DNA of 64,000 bases from Sporomusa malonica (GCF_041428715.1 NZ_CP155572.1); one strand, 5' to 3'; numbered from the stretch's first letter, positions 45,738 to 54,688 are shown. Notes: generated by a model not told the origin, from the letters alone. Translations and numbers: made by a program.

Positions 45738-46346
45738 CTATAGCGTTATTTTATCTTTAAATTGATTATATTTAGATTCACCAATTCCAGGTACTTTTCT
45801 GATATCAGTAGGATCTTTAAATGGCCCATTAGCTGTGCGGTATTCAATAATCCGGTCAGCCAACGCCGGCCCAATACCAGGCAGCTTATCAAGATCTGCC
45901 TTTGATCCGGTATTTATATTTATCCGATCACCAATATTACTGCCAGCATTACTGACGGCTGGCATGCCCGAAGTCGTGCTTACTGGAACAGCTGAAAAAG
46001 GGACATTGACTTGCATTTCATCTTTTAGCTGCATTGCCAGATTAATTCTAGCAGCATCTGCGCCTGGCGCAAAACCGCCAGCCATAGTCACAGCATCGAC
46101 TACCCGACTGCCGTGAGCAAACTTATACACACCTGGCTTATTAACGCCACCACTGACATACACTACAACTTCGTTGCTGGTTCCGTTGTTAGCGGTGCTG
46201 ACAACTGCCGCATTGCCTGGTGGAAGTGATTCTGCGGCCATCTCCTGATTATCTGAACTTTTTTGCCAAAAACCGTGAAAGCTATAGGCCAATATCCCAC
46301 ATGCCAGCATAATAACAATAATTAGCTTTTTCTGCAGAATTCCCAT
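45738..46346 (-). CDS. comEA: Competence protein ComEA (DNA receptor)
   Basis: 202 residues from ATG 46346 (GAGGT upstream). An N-terminal membrane anchor, a SLBB-type domain (VYVSGGVNKPGVYKFAHGSRV in pieces) and a C-terminal helix-hairpin-helix pair (NINTGSKADLDKLPGIGPALADRII). It binds DNA outside the membrane and hands it to ComEC. Confidence 0.95.
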   Translation of the reverse strand: MGILQKKLIIVIMLACGILAYSFHGFWQKSSDNQEMAAESLPPGNAAVVSTANNGTSNEVVVYVSGGVNKPGVYKFAHGSRVVDAVTMAGGFAPGADAARINLAMQLKDEMQVNVPFSAVPVSTTSGMPAVSNAGSNIGDRININTGSKADLDKLPGIGPALADRIIEYRTANGPFKDPTDIRKVPGIGESKYNQFKDKITL

Positions 46347-46415
46347 AAGGCATACCTCACAATTTGCGCTTTTGAGATATATTTCCACATATTGAGCTGA
46401 TATCCTTCATGTTTT

Positions 46416-47531
46416 TTAGTGAACGCAATTTCTCCCTAGATTTTTTGCCCAATAAAGAGCCGTGTCCGCCTCTTCAATGATATTCTCTTTGCTCTTATCC
46501 GCCTCTGAGCAAGTTGTCACGCCAATGGAAACCGTTACTTGCCGGCCTAAAAATTGGGTCTCTTGAACAGAGGTTCTTATTCGCTCGGCAATCTCAAATG
46601 CCTCGGAGGGTTTCGTCTTAGGCAGCACCACGATAAATTCTTCACCGCCATACCGCCCGACTATATCAGAATCTCGAACACATTTCTTGATCGCCAATGC
46701 AACCTTTTTAAGTGCCACGTCCCCTGCCTGATGACCGAAGGTATCGTTATAAATCTTAAAATAATCAACATCCATCATTAAAACCGAGACAGGATTTTGA
46801 GCTGCATCCTGTAATGTGTTAGTTAGAAGCTCTTGAAATCTCCGATGATTGGCTAGCCCTGTCATATCATCTGTGTTAGCTAGAAATGTAAGATTGGTAA
46901 ACTGTTTTTGCATCGCGACGATCTTAAATAAGGCCCGGTCAAGCAGGAGAACCGCCAATGCATTGCATAAAAATTTAGACACTGCCAATACCTTGAAGTT
47001 TGACCACGCAGTATACGGTGAAATCGACTGAAACCAATCATAATGCCAAGAAAGAGCAGCCAATGTTAGCAGGTAGATAAATGTCCCTATTGTGGAGGCC
47101 AACACAAGCCCCAAATAACGTTTTTTTGAGTGAAGAATAATGTAATACGCTACCGGCCCATACAACAAAGCAGGGATAGCCCACAAAATCCAGCCGCTCC
47201 CACCAACTACACATCGGATAATAATGGTCAATATTGCAAGGATAGCACCATCCCGCAGACCCAGATATAAGCTTCCAAGAATAACAACCGCAAGCCTAAG
47301 ATCAAATATGACTCCTTCGGGTGAACTCTGGATAGGGATTCCCATTGTAAATGCTGACAATAAAGCAAACATTAATATACCAGCCCAATTAATTTCTTTT
47401 CTGTCTAAGTTAATCTCCAACCGCAGCTGCGCATATTGTGAGAATAGCGTAATTAACGTAAATAGCACACACAAATTTTCAAGCAACTGAATAGTGAAAG
47501 TCCACAGAGATATTTCAAATACTTCTTTCAT
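46416..47531 (-). CDS. Membrane diguanylate cyclase (5TM plus GGDEF)
   Basis: About 371 residues from the second ATG (47531), which has GGTAGGA before it. An N-terminal 5TM Lyt-type sensor domain with about six hydrophobic segments (residues 10-200) and a GGDEF domain whose active site reads RYGGEEF, with DDMTGLANHRRF and a DADYFK-like MDVDYFKIYNDTFGHQAGD. It should make cyclic di-GMP. No clear RxxD product-inhibition site was confirmed. The upstream leader carries a terminator hairpin. Confidence 0.9.
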   Translation of the reverse strand: MKEVFEISLWTFTIQLLENLCVLFTLITLFSQYAQLRLEINLDRKEINWAGILMFALLSAFTMGIPIQSSPEGVIFDLRLAVVILGSLYLGLRDGAILAILTIIIRCVVGGSGWILWAIPALLYGPVAYYIILHSKKRYLGLVLASTIGTFIYLLTLAALSWHYDWFQSISPYTAWSNFKVLAVSKFLCNALAVLLLDRALFKIVAMQKQFTNLTFLANTDDMTGLANHRRFQELLTNTLQDAAQNPVSVLMMDVDYFKIYNDTFGHQAGDVALKKVALAIKKCVRDSDIVGRYGGEEFIVVLPKTKPSEAFEIAERIRTSVQETQFLGRQVTVSIGVTTCSEADKSKENIIEEADTALYWAKNLGRNCVH

Positions 47532-47572
47532 AGTTCCTACCTTATTCTTCATATATAAAAGGAATCTAAATT

Positions 47573-47596
47573 AAAAAAAGACCAGATAGCTGGTCT
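47573..47596 (-). terminator. Terminator-like hairpin ahead of the diguanylate cyclase
   Basis: 7-bp stem (47579-47585 with 47590-47596) and seven T on the minus strand, about 40 bases before the GGDEF gene. A terminator upstream of a gene suggests attenuation or a short upstream transcript. Confidence 0.6.
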
Positions 47597-47599
47597 CTA

Positions 47600-47905
47600 T
47601 TACTTTTCCGAAGATTATCTTCATTTTACTATTTTTCAACCATGGCTGTCCAACTTGTTTTTGTACATGTAGGTGCCCTGTCTGTCATGAAACGGTAAAT
47701 ACTTGATTTATATATATAGTTCTTTAGCAAATTGCCCTATTTTGCCTTATCGCTCCGTTTGTCTTCATTTTTTTGATGTTGTAATTTTCGCTATTTCTCG
47801 ACAATTTATTCCTCATTTCGACCGTAGTGAATAAATTACTCCTGGAAATACTATTTTACGAAATAATATAATAGCTGGTATTAAAGTGTTTTACATATAT
47901 CACCA
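47600..47905. other. Gene-free divergent intergenic region
   Basis: About 300 A+T-rich bases between divergent genes. No known riboswitch consensus (in particular no cyclic di-GMP GEMM core) was recognised. No ORF of note. Confidence 0.5.
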
Positions 47906-47934
47906 TTGACATTATTTGGTGAGTTGTTTACCAT
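47906..47934 (+). promoter_or_regulatory. Sigma-A promoter of the symporter-hutP-like unit
   Basis: -35 TTGACA (47906-47911), 17 bases, -10 TACCAT (47929-47934). Transcription should start near 47941. Confidence 0.6.
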
Positions 47935-47940
47935 TAAAAT

Positions 47941-48061
47941 TGTAGAATAGCAGCTTTGGACCGGTTTTGTAGGATGGCAGGATTGTAGGAGCCTTTGAAA
48001 GCGGGTGAGTAATGATTAGCCGGCCATAGCCAGTTGGTAGTGTAGAAAGGTAGGATGGTTA
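47941..48061 (+). promoter_or_regulatory. UAG/CAG-rich leader RNA, possible HutP-like target
   Basis: A 120-base untranslated leader holds about nine TAG triplets and several CAG triplets. Three NAG triplets at 47970, 47978 and 47986 have an exact 8-base period, and two at 48043 and 48051 repeat it over the weak ribosome site. HutP binds NAG triplets in B. subtilis leader RNA (spacer there is 4 bases, here 5). The neighbouring gene encodes a HutP-like protein, so autogenous control is proposed. Confidence 0.4.
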
Positions 48062-49480
48062 ATGTCAATTCAATTTGGAATCGTAGTCTTGTATATTGCT
48101 CTGCTCTTTGGAATTAGCCTCTATGCTAAGCGGAAAGCGGCGGGCGGAAGTATTAACTTTTTATTCGGCGGACGTCAGATGAATACCCTGCTAGTAGCCG
48201 CAAATGTGGCCGGCTTGGCTGTTGGAGCCGCATCAACTATCGGCGTTGCCGAAAACGCCTTCTCGGCGGGAATTGCGGCTGGTTGGTATAACGGAGCATG
48301 GGCGGCCGGGGCACTGGTAATGGGTGTATTGGCAGCCGGTAAATATCGTGAAATGAACTGTACCACCATTCCTGAATTATTTGAGCGATACTATGATAAG
48401 AAGGGCCGTGTCATTAGTGTTATCGGCTTAATCACAATACAATTGGTCATAACGTCACTGCAGTATCTGGCTGGCGGGGCAATTTTGTCTTCCATGCTAC
48501 CTGAGGTATTCTCTTTTAATGGCGGTATGGTTACCAGCGCTGTTGTTTTCGTTGGAATAACCCTGATAGGTGGTCTCTGGTCTTCTGGTTTATCTAATAT
48601 TGTCAGCGTTGCACTAATATATATAGGAGTCATTACTGGAACCATAATAACGGTAAGTCAGCAGGGCGGATTACCCACCTTAGCAGCTAACTTACCTCCA
48701 GGCACTGATTGGTTTGGTCCAATTGGCGGACTTGGTCTGGCTACTATTGTTGGCTGGTTTGCTGTTATGATTACCCAGAGTATAACGGCTCAAGGGCCTG
48801 TTCAAATCGCCTGCGGCGCCGTTAGTGCCAAAGCATCCAAACATGGTTTTATCTGGGGTGCCATCCTGATTTTTCCGATTGGCTTTCTCTGTGCCATAAT
48901 GGGCTTGGCTGCTAAGGTTGCTTATCCTGACGTGAAGGCGACTATGGCACTGCCTAAGATCATCATGGCGCTTGATCCCATCATCTCTGGAGTAACACTT
49001 GCCGCCTTATGGGCTGCTGATGTATCTACAGCTTGCACATTGCTGCTTGGTGCAGGCACCCTGTTTGCACAAGATATCTATAAACGTTTTGTAAATCCAG
49101 GAGTTGCCGATAGCAAATATGTTATTATCAACCGTACAACAATTTTAGCACTAGGATTTATCACATTATGGCTGGCCTTTAATGCAGTAGGAATTTTGAA
49201 AACCTTGCTGCTCGGATTAAGCCTGACTACTGCTTTTACTCTTGTGTTTTTATTCACCATCTTTGCGCCCGGGTTATGCCGGCGGAATTCCGCCTTTTAC
49301 ACAACCCTTGCCGGAATGTTGGCTTTGTTGGCTTGGCAGTTGGTTCCAGAAGTAAGAGTATTTGCTCACCCCATTTATCTTGAATGGCTTGTATGTATGG
49401 TTACATTCCTGGCCGTCTCAGTGATTGATCCTCAAAGGATCATCGCCCCTGAACCAGTCGCTCAAATTGTTAGACAATAA
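48062..49480 (+). CDS. Sodium:solute symporter family transporter
   Basis: 472 residues and about 12-13 membrane helices, SSS family. The N-terminal FLFGGRQMNTLLVAANVAGLAVGAAST and helix with Na+-site residues (ADVSTACTLLLGAGTLFAQD) fit. The substrate cannot be named. ATG 48062 follows a weak AAGGTAGGA that lies within the NAG-rich leader. Co-transcribed with the HutP-like gene 13 bases downstream. Confidence 0.88.
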   Translation: MSIQFGIVVLYIALLFGISLYAKRKAAGGSINFLFGGRQMNTLLVAANVAGLAVGAASTIGVAENAFSAGIAAGWYNGAWAAGALVMGVLAAGKYREMNCTTIPELFERYYDKKGRVISVIGLITIQLVITSLQYLAGGAILSSMLPEVFSFNGGMVTSAVVFVGITLIGGLWSSGLSNIVSVALIYIGVITGTIITVSQQGGLPTLAANLPPGTDWFGPIGGLGLATIVGWFAVMITQSITAQGPVQIACGAVSAKASKHGFIWGAILIFPIGFLCAIMGLAAKVAYPDVKATMALPKIIMALDPIISGVTLAALWAADVSTACTLLLGAGTLFAQDIYKRFVNPGVADSKYVIINRTTILALGFITLWLAFNAVGILKTLLLGLSLTTAFTLVFLFTIFAPGLCRRNSAFYTTLAGMLALLAWQLVPEVRVFAHPIYLEWLVCMVTFLAVSVIDPQRIIAPEPVAQIVRQ

Positions 49481-49493
49481 CAGGAGATTAAAT

Positions 49494-49916
49494 ATGAATG
49501 AAATTTCCAGCATCGATGTTGGACGAGCCGCGCTGCGAATGGCCATCAGTGAAACCAGGCAGGATGAGCAAGATACCCGCCAACAGCTTGCTAGACAAAA
49601 CATGCAGGCAGTAGCTGTAGATTTCGGTGGCGAATTTATTCCCTCAGTAAAAAAAATAATTGAACGTGCTGTTGTTGCTGCCCAACGTCAAAATTTAGTA
49701 CCTGCCAATCACATTGGTGAGGGCGCAGTTGCAGGAGCAGTGCGTGGTGCTTTAGAGCAGATTGCAGCTAAAGCAGTAGGTCTTAATGTCGGAGGTAAGA
49801 TCGGCATCGCCCGTTATGGTGAGCACCTTTGTGTAGCTGTTTATTTCGGCGTCGGCGTGCTAAATCTTAATGAAGTAGCGGTAGGACTTGCACACCGCTC
49901 ATTGCCATTAGGATAA
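49494..49916 (+). CDS. HutP-like RNA-binding antiterminator family protein
   Basis: 140 residues. The C-terminal half (IGEGAVAGAVRGALEQIAAKAVG, GLNVGGKIGIARYGEHLCVAVYFGVG in pieces, ending EVAVGLAHRSLP) follows the HutP pattern of strands and helices. B. subtilis HutP, with histidine and Mg2+, antiterminates the hut operon. Of its metal-contacting histidines, only the C-terminal one has an apparent counterpart (in GLAHRS), so the ligand may differ. No hut enzymes are nearby. ATG 49494 has AGGAG seven bases upstream. Confidence 0.7.
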   Translation: MNEISSIDVGRAALRMAISETRQDEQDTRQQLARQNMQAVAVDFGGEFIPSVKKIIERAVVAAQRQNLVPANHIGEGAVAGAVRGALEQIAAKAVGLNVGGKIGIARYGEHLCVAVYFGVGVLNLNEVAVGLAHRSLPLG

Positions 49917-49920
49917 ATGA

Positions 49921-49960
49921 ACAAAAACAGGGTACCGGTCATCCGGTATCCTGTTTTTGT
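49921..49960 (+). terminator. Terminator of the HutP-like gene
   Basis: 18-base arms (49921-49938 with 49943-49960, nearly perfect), 4-base loop and T-run, directly after the stop. Confidence 0.92.
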
Positions 49961-49995
49961 TTAACTATGCATAATAAATTACTACATGATTCCTT

Positions 49996-50034
49996 AAAAA
50001 AGCTGAGAGCACCCTTCCTGGAATGCTCTCAGCT
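49996..50034 (-). terminator. Terminator of the lipoprotein gene
   Basis: 11-bp stem (50001-50011 with 50024-50034) and six T on the minus strand, just past the lipoprotein stop. Confidence 0.88.
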
Positions 50035-50040
50035 CTGATA

Positions 50041-50502
50041 CTAAAGACCTTTTAGCAATTGTGCTAATACTTGATACTTCACATCACGGAAAGCCTGGTC
50101 ATAATCAACGATATACCACTCGCCGTTTACTTTTTCAAGACCAATTGGCTTAATTACAATACTGAGAGAGTTTTGCCCTTGTTGGAGAGTAGCAAGAGCT
50201 GCAGCGTAATTTCCCTGTTGAACCACTTTCTTTACTGAGAGCAAATTAGCATTTTTAATAGTCGTACTGCTTTGCCCTGTAACAAACTTTAATACTGTCT
50301 GGGTGTCACCAATAGACGTCGGCGATACGTAAAGCGCGGCCTCATTCATACGATTACCCTTTGCTGCATCAAAAAAGCTATGTACCACCTCTTCTGGTGA
50401 TAGACCTGACTGACGCTTAAGTTTCGCGCCGCCCCCGCCACAACCTGCTGTAACAAGTAGTGCCATGATGAGTACTGCAACTAGAATAAACTTGTTTCTC
50501 AT
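50041..50502 (-). CDS. Putative lipoprotein (DUF4878-like)
   Basis: 153 residues. A lipobox LVTAGC puts the lipidated cysteine near residue 21, followed by GGGGAK. The rest resembles the DUF4878 NTF2-like fold (PEEVVHSFFDAAKGNRMNEAALYV; GEWYIVDYD). Function unknown; membrane-anchored and outside the cytoplasm. ATG 50502. Confidence 0.8.
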   Translation of the reverse strand: MRNKFILVAVLIMALLVTAGCGGGGAKLKRQSGLSPEEVVHSFFDAAKGNRMNEAALYVSPTSIGDTQTVLKFVTGQSSTTIKNANLLSVKKVVQQGNYAAALATLQQGQNSLSIVIKPIGLEKVNGEWYIVDYDQAFRDVKYQVLAQLLKGL

Positions 50503-50623
50503 AGTTAGTTTACTTCAACTCCTTCTTTCTAACATTATGGTAACAAGATACATCTGTATTATATCATACAGCCCATGTATTTTCCCTGTTAATTACTGCC
50601 TGTTTTTGCATTGAACTGATACG

Positions 50624-51370
50624 CTAACTAATAATATAGGCGGTAATGTGCCGCCGCCCATAGTCAAAGGCCTCCTCTAAAGTCTCCATGGCCAGATCTA
50701 TCTTATAACCTTGAATTGCACCACCAATATCATCAGCAACTGCATATCCATACTCCGGAACATACATTTTAGTTCCCAGCGGTATTATGTCTGGATCTAC
50801 TGCTACCAACCCCCGTCGAACGTAATTCCCCCGGAAAGTAAAGTCAGTGCACCCTTCATCAAAACGGGTATATGCAGTCGATTCAAGCTGAATAGGACGC
50901 CAATTTGCCGGGACACCTGTTTCACCTTTCGGTCGCTCTGGTTTCCTTGGCGCAGAATATGGTGGTTTTACAGGAGTAGATTTAACTTTCTTTGTGGTCT
51001 GGGGTGTCTTAACTTTATCTTCTAGCTTTAGCGGAGGTTTCTTTTTAGCAGGTTTATATTTCTTCAGAGCCTCCATTGTTTTGCCCCCAATAATTCCATC
51101 CACTTCTAATTTGGATATTTCTTGAAAACTCTTTACCGCTGTATATGTTGCCTTCCCAAATATTCCATCTGCTTTGCCTTTTAAAAAACCTGCTTTTATT
51201 AGCCTGTCTTGCAGTTTTTTTACATCCTCTCCCTTCATCCCATATCGGGCAATAATTTTTCCTTTTGCTGCATTATTAGGTGACTTGTTGGCGTTAATTG
51301 CTGCCGAAGCGGTAATGGGGTGAAAACTGATGGCCAGACCTAATAACACGAGAATCAGCTTTATACGCAT
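50624..51370 (-). CDS. Peptidoglycan-binding and 3D-domain protein
   Basis: 248 residues. Signal peptide (cleavage near SAA, residue 23), a PG_binding_1 domain (GMKGEDVKKLQDRLIKAGFLKG in pieces), a Lys/Pro-rich linker and a C-terminal 3D domain with STAYTRFDEGCTDFTFRG and IDLAMETLEEAFDYGRR. Related to Rpf/YocH/YuiC-type wall lytic proteins, with the three conserved aspartates. Likely a cell-wall hydrolase used in growth, sporulation or germination. Confidence 0.88.
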   Translation of the reverse strand: MRIKLILVLLGLAISFHPITASAAINANKSPNNAAKGKIIARYGMKGEDVKKLQDRLIKAGFLKGKADGIFGKATYTAVKSFQEISKLEVDGIIGGKTMEALKKYKPAKKKPPLKLEDKVKTPQTTKKVKSTPVKPPYSAPRKPERPKGETGVPANWRPIQLESTAYTRFDEGCTDFTFRGNYVRRGLVAVDPDIIPLGTKMYVPEYGYAVADDIGGAIQGYKIDLAMETLEEAFDYGRRHITAYIIS

Positions 51371-51488
51371 TGATTCACCTCTATTTTGCCTTTCTACTTT
51401 ACTTATACCATATATTACGTTAAATGGAATGGGAGAAAAGTACCATTTTGATGTGGTAATTTATGTTAACCAAAAGGTTTGAAAACTC

Positions 51489-51530
51489 AAAAACCCCCGC
51501 TTTTCAGCCGGAAGGCCGAAAGCGAGGGTC
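51489..51530 (-). terminator. Terminator of the sensor kinase gene
   Basis: Stem of about 11 bp (51493-51503 with 51519-51529, with wobble), an inner GGCC hairpin and a T-run on the minus strand. Confidence 0.8.
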
Positions 51531-51542
51531 TCTTTTTGGGCA

Positions 51543-53360
51543 TTAATTGACTGGAAACCTAATAACAAAGACAGTGCCTTTACCTTTTTCGGATTGTACA
51601 CTGATACACCCGCCATGTCTCTCGACAATGCTTTTACATATCGACAATCCCAGACCAGAGCCGTTTTTCTTTGTTGTATAGAACGGTTCAAATACTTTCT
51701 CAATATCACTCAGATCCATACCGCATCCAGTATCACTTACTTCCAACTCAACTTCGCTGGTTTGATTATTATATGTACAGGATATAGTAAGCCCCCCTTC
51801 ATCGAGAGCATCCAGTGCATTCATCGAAAGATTTAAAATAAGCTGCTTAATCTCTTCTGAGTTGAGCAATAACACGGGTAATTCTTCATCAAGCTGAATA
51901 TGGCAGCTGATATGTCGCGCTAATGCTTCGCTTTCAACAAGTGGGATGATGTCTTTTACTATTTTACTTAAAGACTCTTTTTTCTTCTCAACGTATTTGT
52001 CTCTGGCAAGAGACAAGAAATCACTAATAATACGATTAGCTCTATCTAATTCCTCAATGATAGTATCGAACTGCGAACTATAGGCTCCCCCTGTCTTCCT
52101 GGCAATGCTTTGAATGTATCCACGAATAACAGTCATAGGATTTCTTACCTCGTGGGCCACAGAAGCTGCCATCTGCCCAACAATATTTAAACGGTCAAGT
52201 CTAATCATATCCTTACGTAATTTTTCATGCTCTGTAACATCATGGCAAACTGCAATTGCCCCCGTTATTTCTCCCTCGTTCGCTTTCAAAGGAAAGGCAC
52301 TGCTAATCCAACACCTATTAAGAAAAAAGTCATACTCATCGTGAATTTCTTCTCCTCTTAAAGCACGAATAATCACAGTACTTTCAAATTCTCTATTGGT
52401 ACTGTCGGTAAGCAACTTATAGGGGTGATTTACTACCGTCTCCCTGTTAAAGGTTGGATGATAGCTTAAAAACGCCTGATTGCAGTTCTTCACAATACCT
52501 TTTCTATCCACAACAAAGATTGCAAGAGGTGTTAATTCAATAAGCTTTTTTAATGTCTGGCTCTCTTCCTGATAATGCTCTGTTTCCTTTTTTAGCTGCT
52601 CCCGAAGGGACAAAACGGTATCAAACAGTGGCTCAAGTTGTGGGAAATCCTCAAACTCAGCCGTTGGTAACTCCTTACCCGTAATTTGGTTTGCGAATCG
52701 TATCAGCAAATTATCCAGTTTACGAAATACTACCCAAACAACAAGCATCAGAACTACCCACACCAAAAGGCTAATAATGATACCCTTGATAAAGAAATTA
52801 CTGCTCTCGCTTAAAACATTATCTATTCTCTTACTAACCCACGTAAAGCCAGCTACCGTTCCTAAATGATAGATAGGTGAGATCGCCACAAGCACAGGCG
52901 TTCCGTCATACTCAGAATCTTCTACCGAAACCACAGTTTGCCCAGTATTGTACATTTCCCTCACCGCCGGACCATCCAAGGAGATAAATTTTTCCGGCTG
53001 TGTGTACGGGTGCATGGCAATGATGCTATCTAAGTTGCGGTGGTAAATACCTATTCTATAATAAGGATGCATACTAGCCATTTCATCCACAAAAGACTGA
53101 TAATACGCGTTAATGTCTGATATATTTTTAGAGAAAGAACGATCTCTTATGAAACTATCTCTCCAATAAACCAGAGGCTTTCCATTTTGCGGGAGCTTCT
53201 GTGCCAACGTTACAGAAATCCTTGCAATTTCCCGTTCATTTTCCATTAAAACAATCTTTTTTTGCTGATCGGAAAAATGATAGAATGCAATGCAAAGCGG
53301 TAAGGTAATCACAAATGTGATAATAAGATACGCTTTATGAGCAATACTTTTACTTATCAA
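51543..53360 (-). CDS. PAS-domain membrane sensor histidine kinase
   Basis: 605 residues from TTG 53360 (GGGAGG ten bases upstream; an open frame runs further). Two transmembrane helices near residues 8-28 and 190-215 flank a periplasmic sensor domain. A PAS domain (about 275-390), HisKA with VAHEVRNPM and a HATPase with NLSMNALDAL, DTGCGMD and GSGLGLSICKSIVE follow. It resembles sporulation kinases of the KinB/AtoS type. No response regulator gene is adjacent, so its target is unknown; Spo0A phosphorelay is possible. Confidence 0.92.
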   Translation of the reverse strand: MISKSIAHKAYLIITFVITLPLCIAFYHFSDQQKKIVLMENEREIARISVTLAQKLPQNGKPLVYWRDSFIRDRSFSKNISDINAYYQSFVDEMASMHPYYRIGIYHRNLDSIIAMHPYTQPEKFISLDGPAVREMYNTGQTVVSVEDSEYDGTPVLVAISPIYHLGTVAGFTWVSKRIDNVLSESSNFFIKGIIISLLVWVVLMLVVWVVFRKLDNLLIRFANQITGKELPTAEFEDFPQLEPLFDTVLSLREQLKKETEHYQEESQTLKKLIELTPLAIFVVDRKGIVKNCNQAFLSYHPTFNRETVVNHPYKLLTDSTNREFESTVIIRALRGEEIHDEYDFFLNRCWISSAFPLKANEGEITGAIAVCHDVTEHEKLRKDMIRLDRLNIVGQMAASVAHEVRNPMTVIRGYIQSIARKTGGAYSSQFDTIIEELDRANRIISDFLSLARDKYVEKKKESLSKIVKDIIPLVESEALARHISCHIQLDEELPVLLLNSEEIKQLILNLSMNALDALDEGGLTISCTYNNQTSEVELEVSDTGCGMDLSDIEKVFEPFYTTKKNGSGLGLSICKSIVERHGGCISVQSEKGKGTVFVIRFPVN

Positions 53361-53536
53361 TGATAGCAAGCCTCCCACATCTGTACGCCGAGTAAATACA
53401 TAATGGAAATAAGCCAAATAGCGATTCGCTACTCCAATCTATCTCCATCCTATGTAAAATAGATACAACATTTATTTCCATAAAAGTATAATAAATCCTG
53501 CAAAATTTCAAAATCATATAGTATTTATTTCTTTTC

Positions 53537-53576
53537 TAATATACTAAGCTCACCGACTGGTGAGCTTAGTATATTA
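53537..53576. repeat. Perfect 18-bp inverted repeat
   Basis: Arms 53537-53554 and 53559-53576 are exact complements around GACT. No T-run follows on either side. It stands between the sensor kinase start region and the DUF523 terminator. An operator, cruciform or mobile-element relic is possible. Confidence 0.6.
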
Positions 53577-53585
53577 CCACCACAT

Positions 53586-53616
53586 AAAAAAACCTTAGCC
53601 AATAACTTGACTAAGG
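53586..53616 (-). terminator. Terminator of the DUF523 gene
   Basis: 10-bp stem (53593-53602 with 53607-53616, one wobble) and seven T on the minus strand. Confidence 0.88.
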
Positions 53617-53633
53617 CAAAACGCAATTTACTC

Positions 53634-54086
53634 TCATCGATTCAAACCAAAATCCTCCCTAAAATTTAAGGCTTGAAATTCATCCTCAGTGTAAACTTTT
53701 ATGTTTTCCTCTTTTAAGAGTGTACAAAAAATACCATCACCCTCAATCAAATTCCCTGAAAACGTACCATCATAAATCAGTCCACTGCCACAAGTAGGTG
53801 ATTTTGATTTTAGTATGGCTATTTTGCTCTCAACTAACTTCGAAATAGCTAACGCGACCTTTGCTCCAGCCATATACTCAGCCGTTAGATCTTTACCGCA
53901 GTTAGATAAAAATTTCCCAGCGCATTGTTCTACGCTAGGCCGCGGCGTCGATAAATTTGCCAATATTTCCGGGCAGAGCGGTATAGCCTTCCCTTTTTTC
54001 ACCAGCTCTACTACTTCAGGTATAGGAAAAGCCTGTGCATTATATCTACACTCCACCCCAGCCAGGCAAGCACTAACGATGATCAT
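53634..54086 (-). CDS. DUF523 family protein
   Basis: 150 residues. The pattern VSACLAGVECRYNAQ, IPLCPE, then LKSKSPTCGSGLIYDGTF is the DUF523 signature with four conserved cysteines. Some members are fused to or paired with DUF1722 and occur near DNA-repair genes, but the function is unknown. Confidence 0.88.
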   Translation of the reverse strand: MIIVSACLAGVECRYNAQAFPIPEVVELVKKGKAIPLCPEILANLSTPRPSVEQCAGKFLSNCGKDLTAEYMAGAKVALAISKLVESKIAILKSKSPTCGSGLIYDGTFSGNLIEGDGIFCTLLKEENIKVYTEDEFQALNFREDFGLNR

Positions 54087-54167
54087 GCTAACTTACCTCC
54101 AATTATCTGTAACCCTGCCTGCAGCAAGGGTTTGCTTCCTGATTGTATAAGAAATCAAATGTATAAA

Positions 54168-54419
54168 TTATATATAATAATATCCAAGTAAGTTGAGGAT
54201 AAGTAGACAAGGGACACCAATAACAAAAGATACGTGTTTGGTCTTATGACGAAAAGTATACATTCCTGCTAATATACCAAGAGCACCAAAAAGCAACGCA
54301 CACAAAAACAGAGCCCTTTCGCTTATGCGCCGTCCTCCCTGCTTGGCCTGGTTTTTATCCATCAACATTAACAATAAGGTCACTACATTCCAAGCTATCA
54401 ACAGCAGTTCTACTTCCAA
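54168..54419 (-). CDS. DUF1294 family small membrane protein
   Basis: 83 residues, two to three hydrophobic segments, with DKNQAKQGGRRISERALFL and FRHKTKHVSFVIGVP typical of DUF1294. No clear ribosome site before the TTG start at 54419, so the start is uncertain. Function unknown. Confidence 0.8.
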   Translation of the reverse strand: MEVELLLIAWNVVTLLLMLMDKNQAKQGGRRISERALFLCALLFGALGILAGMYTFRHKTKHVSFVIGVPCLLILNLLGYYYI

Positions 54420-54605
54420 TCTGATGTGAACGATATGTTATTCCTCCAATTCTGCCTTTATTTTTGCTATTGCCCTGTTACGAGGTTACATAGCGATTCA
54501 TTAAACGTATTATATTTCGATTCACATATAGTGAAATCCTGTAAGTTAAAAGGAACCTACTCAGTTTTTGATTCTCTTCTCTGAGTAGACCTGAATCACA
54601 TTTCA

Positions 54606-54648
54606 GGTGATTTACGTCACATACTGAAGAGCCTCTTTTCTTTATACT
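54606..54648 (+). promoter_or_regulatory. Crp/Fnr-type box and promoter of hcp
   Basis: A near-palindrome GGTGA-TTTACG-TCACA (54606-54621) is followed by a -10 TATACT (54643-54648). The box centre lies about 41.5 bases before the expected start point near 54655, the classical class-II activator position. A family member such as HcpR, known to control hcp elsewhere, would fit. Two small hairpins (54557-54588 and around 54590-54608) lie just upstream. Confidence 0.55.
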
Positions 54649-54688
54649 TAAACATATCAGAAAAAACAATGTAAGGGGGCTCACATTT

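Noticed and set aside
47600..47760. A cyclic di-GMP (GEMM) riboswitch upstream of the GGDEF gene
   Set aside because: GGGCAA and a terminator are present, but the conserved GACGCAAAGC core and the paired 3' receptor are not.
51461..51709. An 82-codon minus-strand frame past the sensor kinase
   Set aside because: It covers the kinase's ATPase domain in another frame and its terminator; no signal of its own.
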